Assembly: GCA_934119955.1 (NCBI GenBank)
Contig: CAKOSZ010000001.1
Location: 124,001-188,000 of the forward strand
Direction: 5' to 3'
DNA from: an uncultured Bacilli bacterium
GTDB lineage: Bacteria > Bacillota_I > Bacilli_A > RF39 > UBA660
Length of the DNA: 64,000 bases
The position numbers and the translations under genes were made by a program. This document shows, in pieces, positions 61,277-64,000 of this stretch. A model generated the notes under the pieces. It worked only from the letters and a program-made list of their open reading frames with translations. It made no database searches and was not told the origin of the DNA. The stretch's first letter is position 1. Each line of letters starts with the position of its first letter.

Positions 61277-64000
61277 TTAATTAAATTCAATATTATTTAT
61301 AGTGTCTATATTTTTTATTGAATTATTTGAATTTATAGAATTTTTTCTAGAATAATCAATAATTGCATATTTAACTACATTATTTGAACCAACATCATTT
61401 ATTGAAAGAGCATAATTATTTAAATTTTTATCATAATTAGAACCAAATCCTGTTATTCCAATTATATTAACAAAATCTATTATGTTGTTTGAACCGCTTA
61501 TATATAATCCGTTACCATGTCCACCATTTTCATATGTTGTTATATATTCATTTTCTATATATTTTGAATTACCTAAAATTGTTATATTTAAAATACTATT
61601 ATTATTTCCATTTAATTTTACATAATCCTTGTATGTTCTATCATTAGTTCTAATTAATTGAACATTATACATATTAATGTTACTTGTATTAATGTCAACA
61701 TATGAATGCTTTCTAGTTCCTAAGCTTAAATTATGACCATCATATTTATAAATATTTCCAGTCGAATTATTATTTAAATTAATTCCACCTGCTCCACCCT
61801 CAATAATTATATTATTAGCATTAATTGCTGAATTACTTACATTCATACCAAGTGAATTAATGTGTCCAAATATATGAATTATGTTAATGTTCAAAGTAGC
61901 ATTATTTCCATCTATTGTAAATGATGATTTATCCAATGCATTATTTTTTATTATATTGTTTTTCCCTAACCATAATTTTTCAATATTATATACTGATTTC
62001 CCTTTTATAATTAATCCTTCATATCCACTTAAATATGAAATAAAACTAATATTATTATTTCCTAAATTATCTAAATCATCAGTTAATAAACTTATATTAG
62101 CAATATTTTGAATTTTAATATTACTTATTGTAAAATTATTAGCAAATTGTTTAATTCCACTTGTATTTAAGTTATTTGTTGGTTTATATGTAATATTACC
62201 ACCTGAATTAATATTATTTGCATTTTCAAAGTTTGCATTCCCATCCAAAGTTAAATTTCTTATTTCAAAATTAGTTTGCAAAATTTTTTCGTCATATTTT
62301 TCGGTTTCCATTAAATTAGTATTAGAATTATTTTCTAATACTATTCTTGTATTATTTAATCCATTTCCAATATATTTTATATTACTATATATTTTAATTG
62401 GTTCATTAATTATATATTCTTTATTAGAAAAATATATTATTCCTCCACCAAGATTATTTAAAATATCAAGTGCTCTTTTAATTGCTGGTGAATCGTTTGT
62501 TTCACCTAAATTTCTTTTTGGTATAACAATACCTTGTGTTTTAATACTTAACAAATAATTTATACTATCTTTGTAAACATTATCAATTTTAATATAATCA
62601 TTATTTATTTGTTCATTGTTTCTTACAATATAATTATAATTAGAACTATATTTAGTATAATCATAATTATTCAAAGAAGAAAAATTATTAATATTATTTT
62701 TTCTAGATGAATTAAAGTCAATAATATCATTTTTGTTATTTTCTATAACAAATTTATTTATTTGCATATTTTCAGTATCAAAATTAATTTTTTTCCCTGA
62801 ATTATTATCATTAATTTTTAAATTTGTAATTTGAGTATTTCTTTTACTATTTATACTTAAATATGGATAGTCATATGTAGTATTATTATTTGATTTTAGC
62901 ATATTTTCTATATTAATATTACTAATTTGAGAAAATGATTTATTATCTAAATATATACCTCCATTTGTATATTCTATATCAATTTTATTTGCTTTCAATC
63001 TAACAGAACCATATACTGATAAAGCATTACCGTTTGATCCACTAATTTTTAATTTTCCTATTTCTAAATTTGCACCATACCCAACGCTATATGTTTCTAA
63101 TACCATTGCTGATTTGATATTTAAAGAATTACTATGATAAGTTATATTAGAATTATTTGATAACATTGTATTGTATAATTCAATATCACTTGCCATTTGA
63201 TCTTGTGGACCTCTATATATAAATCCTTCTTTTCCGGAATTATAAACTTTAAAATCCAAATCACTTCCCGTAAATCTGTTATAAGAAGTTACAAAATCAA
63301 GAACATCTGTTTCTTTATATTCACAATATACACCAATTTCAGCAACATTTTTTACAATTACATTATGAATTATAAATCTTTTACCATATTGTTTAATACC
63401 TGAACCTTGTATATTTCCTGACAAATTATATTCTAAGACTTCATTATTATTAATCGCATTAGTTTCTAGTTTTTTACCATTAAATTTAGTGTTTCCATCT
63501 AAAATTAAATTACTTATTGTATAATTTTGTGGTAAATCATCTAATAATTTTTCAAAATCTTTCTTCTCTGTTTCAGTCAAATTATTGTTTAAATAGTTTT
63601 TGTATTTACTATAAAAAGAGGTTTTATCAGTCGTATATTTGTAATCATCAAAACGATATGATATCATCATATCACAATTTGATCCTTCTTTTAATTTAAT
63701 AATTGTATTATTTTTTAAAGAACCAATGTAATTAATATTTTTATATATTATTATAGGTGTTGATATCAAATATTCATTATTTTCAAAATATAATGTTCCA
63801 CCGCCAAGATTATTTAAAGTAGCAAGTGCTCTTTCAATTGCTGGTGAATCATCAGTTTCGCCTAAATTTCTTTTTGGTATAACAATATTATTAGATTGTA
63901 TTAATTCATTAAAAATATCCTGAGTTGTAAATTCTATCAACTCACTTTCTAATTCTTCTAATTGATTTATGACTTTGTATTTTAAACTATATTTATGATT
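61277..64000 (-). CDS. Large right-handed beta-helix protein with two tandem halves (5' end beyond window)
   Basis: The frame is open to the window edge; at least 907 codons are seen. The listed TTG at 63938-63940 is probably not the real start, because sense codons (NHKYSLKYKVINQLEELESE) run on upstream. Two halves, each opening with VIPKRNLGET(D/N)DSPAI and LNNLGGG, then many Asn-rich beta-helix turns (NLTLDGN, NSGKEGFIYRG), look like pectate-lyase-superfamily or tailspike-type folds. A helical, coiled-coil-like neck precedes the first. It is probably a surface or secreted polysaccharide-binding protein; no signal is visible because the start is missing. Confidence 0.8.
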   Translation of the reverse strand, partial: NHKYSLKYKVINQLEELESELIEFTTQDIFNELIQSNNIVIPKRNLGETDDSPAIERALATLNNLGGGTLYFENNEYLISTPIIIYKNINYIGSLKNNTIIKLKEGSNCDMMISYRFDDYKYTTDKTSFYSKYKNYLNNNLTETEKKDFEKLLDDLPQNYTISNLILDGNTKFNGKKLETNAINNNEVLEYNLSGNIQGSGIKQYGKRFIIHNVIVKNVAEIGVYCEYKETDVLDFVTSYNRFTGSDLDFKVYNSGKEGFIYRGPQDQMASDIELYNTMLSNNSNITYHSNSLNIKSAMVLETYSVGYGANLEIGKLKISGSNGNALSVYGSVRLKANKIDIEYTNGGIYLDNKSFSQISNINIENMLKSNNNTTYDYPYLSINSKRNTQITNLKINDNNSGKKINFDTENMQINKFVIENNKNDIIDFNSSRKNNINNFSSLNNYDYTKYSSNYNYIVRNNEQINNDYIKIDNVYKDSINYLLSIKTQGIVIPKRNLGETNDSPAIKRALDILNNLGGGIIYFSNKEYIINEPIKIYSNIKYIGNGLNNTRIVLENNSNTNLMETEKYDEKILQTNFEIRNLTLDGNANFENANNINSGGNITYKPTNNLNTSGIKQFANNFTISNIKIQNIANISLLTDDLDNLGNNNISFISYLSGYEGLIIKGKSVYNIEKLWLGKNNIIKNNALDKSSFTIDGNNATLNINIIHIFGHINSLGMNVSNSAINANNIIIEGGAGGINLNNNSTGNIYKYDGHNLSLGTRKHSYVDINTSNINMYNVQLIRTNDRTYKDYVKLNGNNNSILNITILGNSKYIENEYITTYENGGHGNGLYISGSNNIIDFVNIIGITGFGSNYDKNLNNYALSINDVGSNNVVKYAIIDYSRKNSINSNNSIKNIDTINNIEFN

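Noticed and set aside
63197..63699. Plus-strand frames opposite the beta-helix gene
   Set aside because: Phe/Ile/Tyr/Asn-rich shadows of Asn-rich coding sequence without ribosome sites.
1..64000. CRISPR arrays, tRNA or rRNA genes, insertion sequences
   Set aside because: No regularly spaced repeats, cloverleaf-like sequences, rRNA segments or transposase motifs were recognised on reading; a tRNAscan and repeat search would settle it.

Overview
This window is chromosomal DNA from a low-GC Firmicute (Bacillota). Base composition is very A+T-rich (over 70% by eye). Genes start with good Shine-Dalgarno sequences and many sit on the minus strand in tight, often overlapping operons. Sporulation and endospore-type genes (spoVG, yabP, yabQ, spoVT, a SpoIIQ-like M23 protein, a SleB/CwlJ-type hydrolase) occur with mreB/mbl, agr-type LytTR signalling, WXG100 proteins and a Met T-box. 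No outer-membrane genes are seen. The best inference is an uncultured gut-type Bacilli or Erysipelotrichia-like lineage close to the Mollicutes; the sequence alone does not fix the genus. No tRNA, rRNA, CRISPR array or intact transposase was recognised.

Layout. 1-3.4 kb: a translationally coupled pair of large unknown proteins, the second cut by the window edge. 3.5-12 kb: cell-wall hydrolase, SPFH protein, lipoprotein, DcuC-type transporter, a redox/sulfur operon (thioredoxin-CcdA fusion, small thioredoxin, cysteine desulfurase), flavodoxin and a DUF4282-like membrane protein. 12-14.2 kb: an accessory patch with a truncated RhuM gene and an unknown HExxH protein lying between two copies of the secA 3' end. 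14.2-17.6 kb: secA, hpf, csp. 17.6-20.7 kb: an agr quorum-sensing locus (agrB, a 40-codon agrD, and convergent agrA/agrC), with agrC interrupted by an in-frame TAG. 20.7-38.9 kb: housekeeping blocks for envelope, sporulation, metabolism and repair (tagO, mbl, spoIIQ-like, rpiB, rpmE, murA, fba, whiA, trxB, lgt, uvrA, prfB, dusB), broken at 34-35.5 kb by an Xre-ImmA/PIN toxin-antitoxin locus with a frameshifted toxin.

38.9-45.6 kb holds the most distinctive system: a leftward operon of WXG100/LXG-like small proteins, a double SH3 protein and three proteins with papain/C39-like peptidase domains, consistent with type VII (ESX) cargo and effectors. No secretion ATPase is present in the window. 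A LysM lipoprotein lies just upstream. 45.7-49.7 kb carries a three-gene glycosylation set (GT2, GtrA flippase, YfhO). 49.7-54.5 kb is the conserved spoVG / yabP-yabQ-divIC-tilS-ftsH neighbourhood. 54.6-56.1 kb has two paralogous SipW/TasA-like surface proteins with matched promoters. 56.2-61 kb has a 3D-domain protein, tatD, metG behind a T-box, spoVT and small regulators. 61.1-61.25 kb holds a strong promoter followed by three hairpins ending in a terminator, a candidate small RNA. The right edge is an incomplete beta-helix protein with two tandem halves.

Functionally, envelope building (SecA, TagO, MurA, Mbl, Lgt, FtsH, DivIC, glycosylation) and sporulation dominate the core. Agr signalling, ESX-type effectors, toxin-antitoxin and the secA-linked patch form the accessory layer. 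Several accessory genes are visibly decayed (agrC, PIN toxin, RhuM, an orphan 3' fragment behind uvrA).
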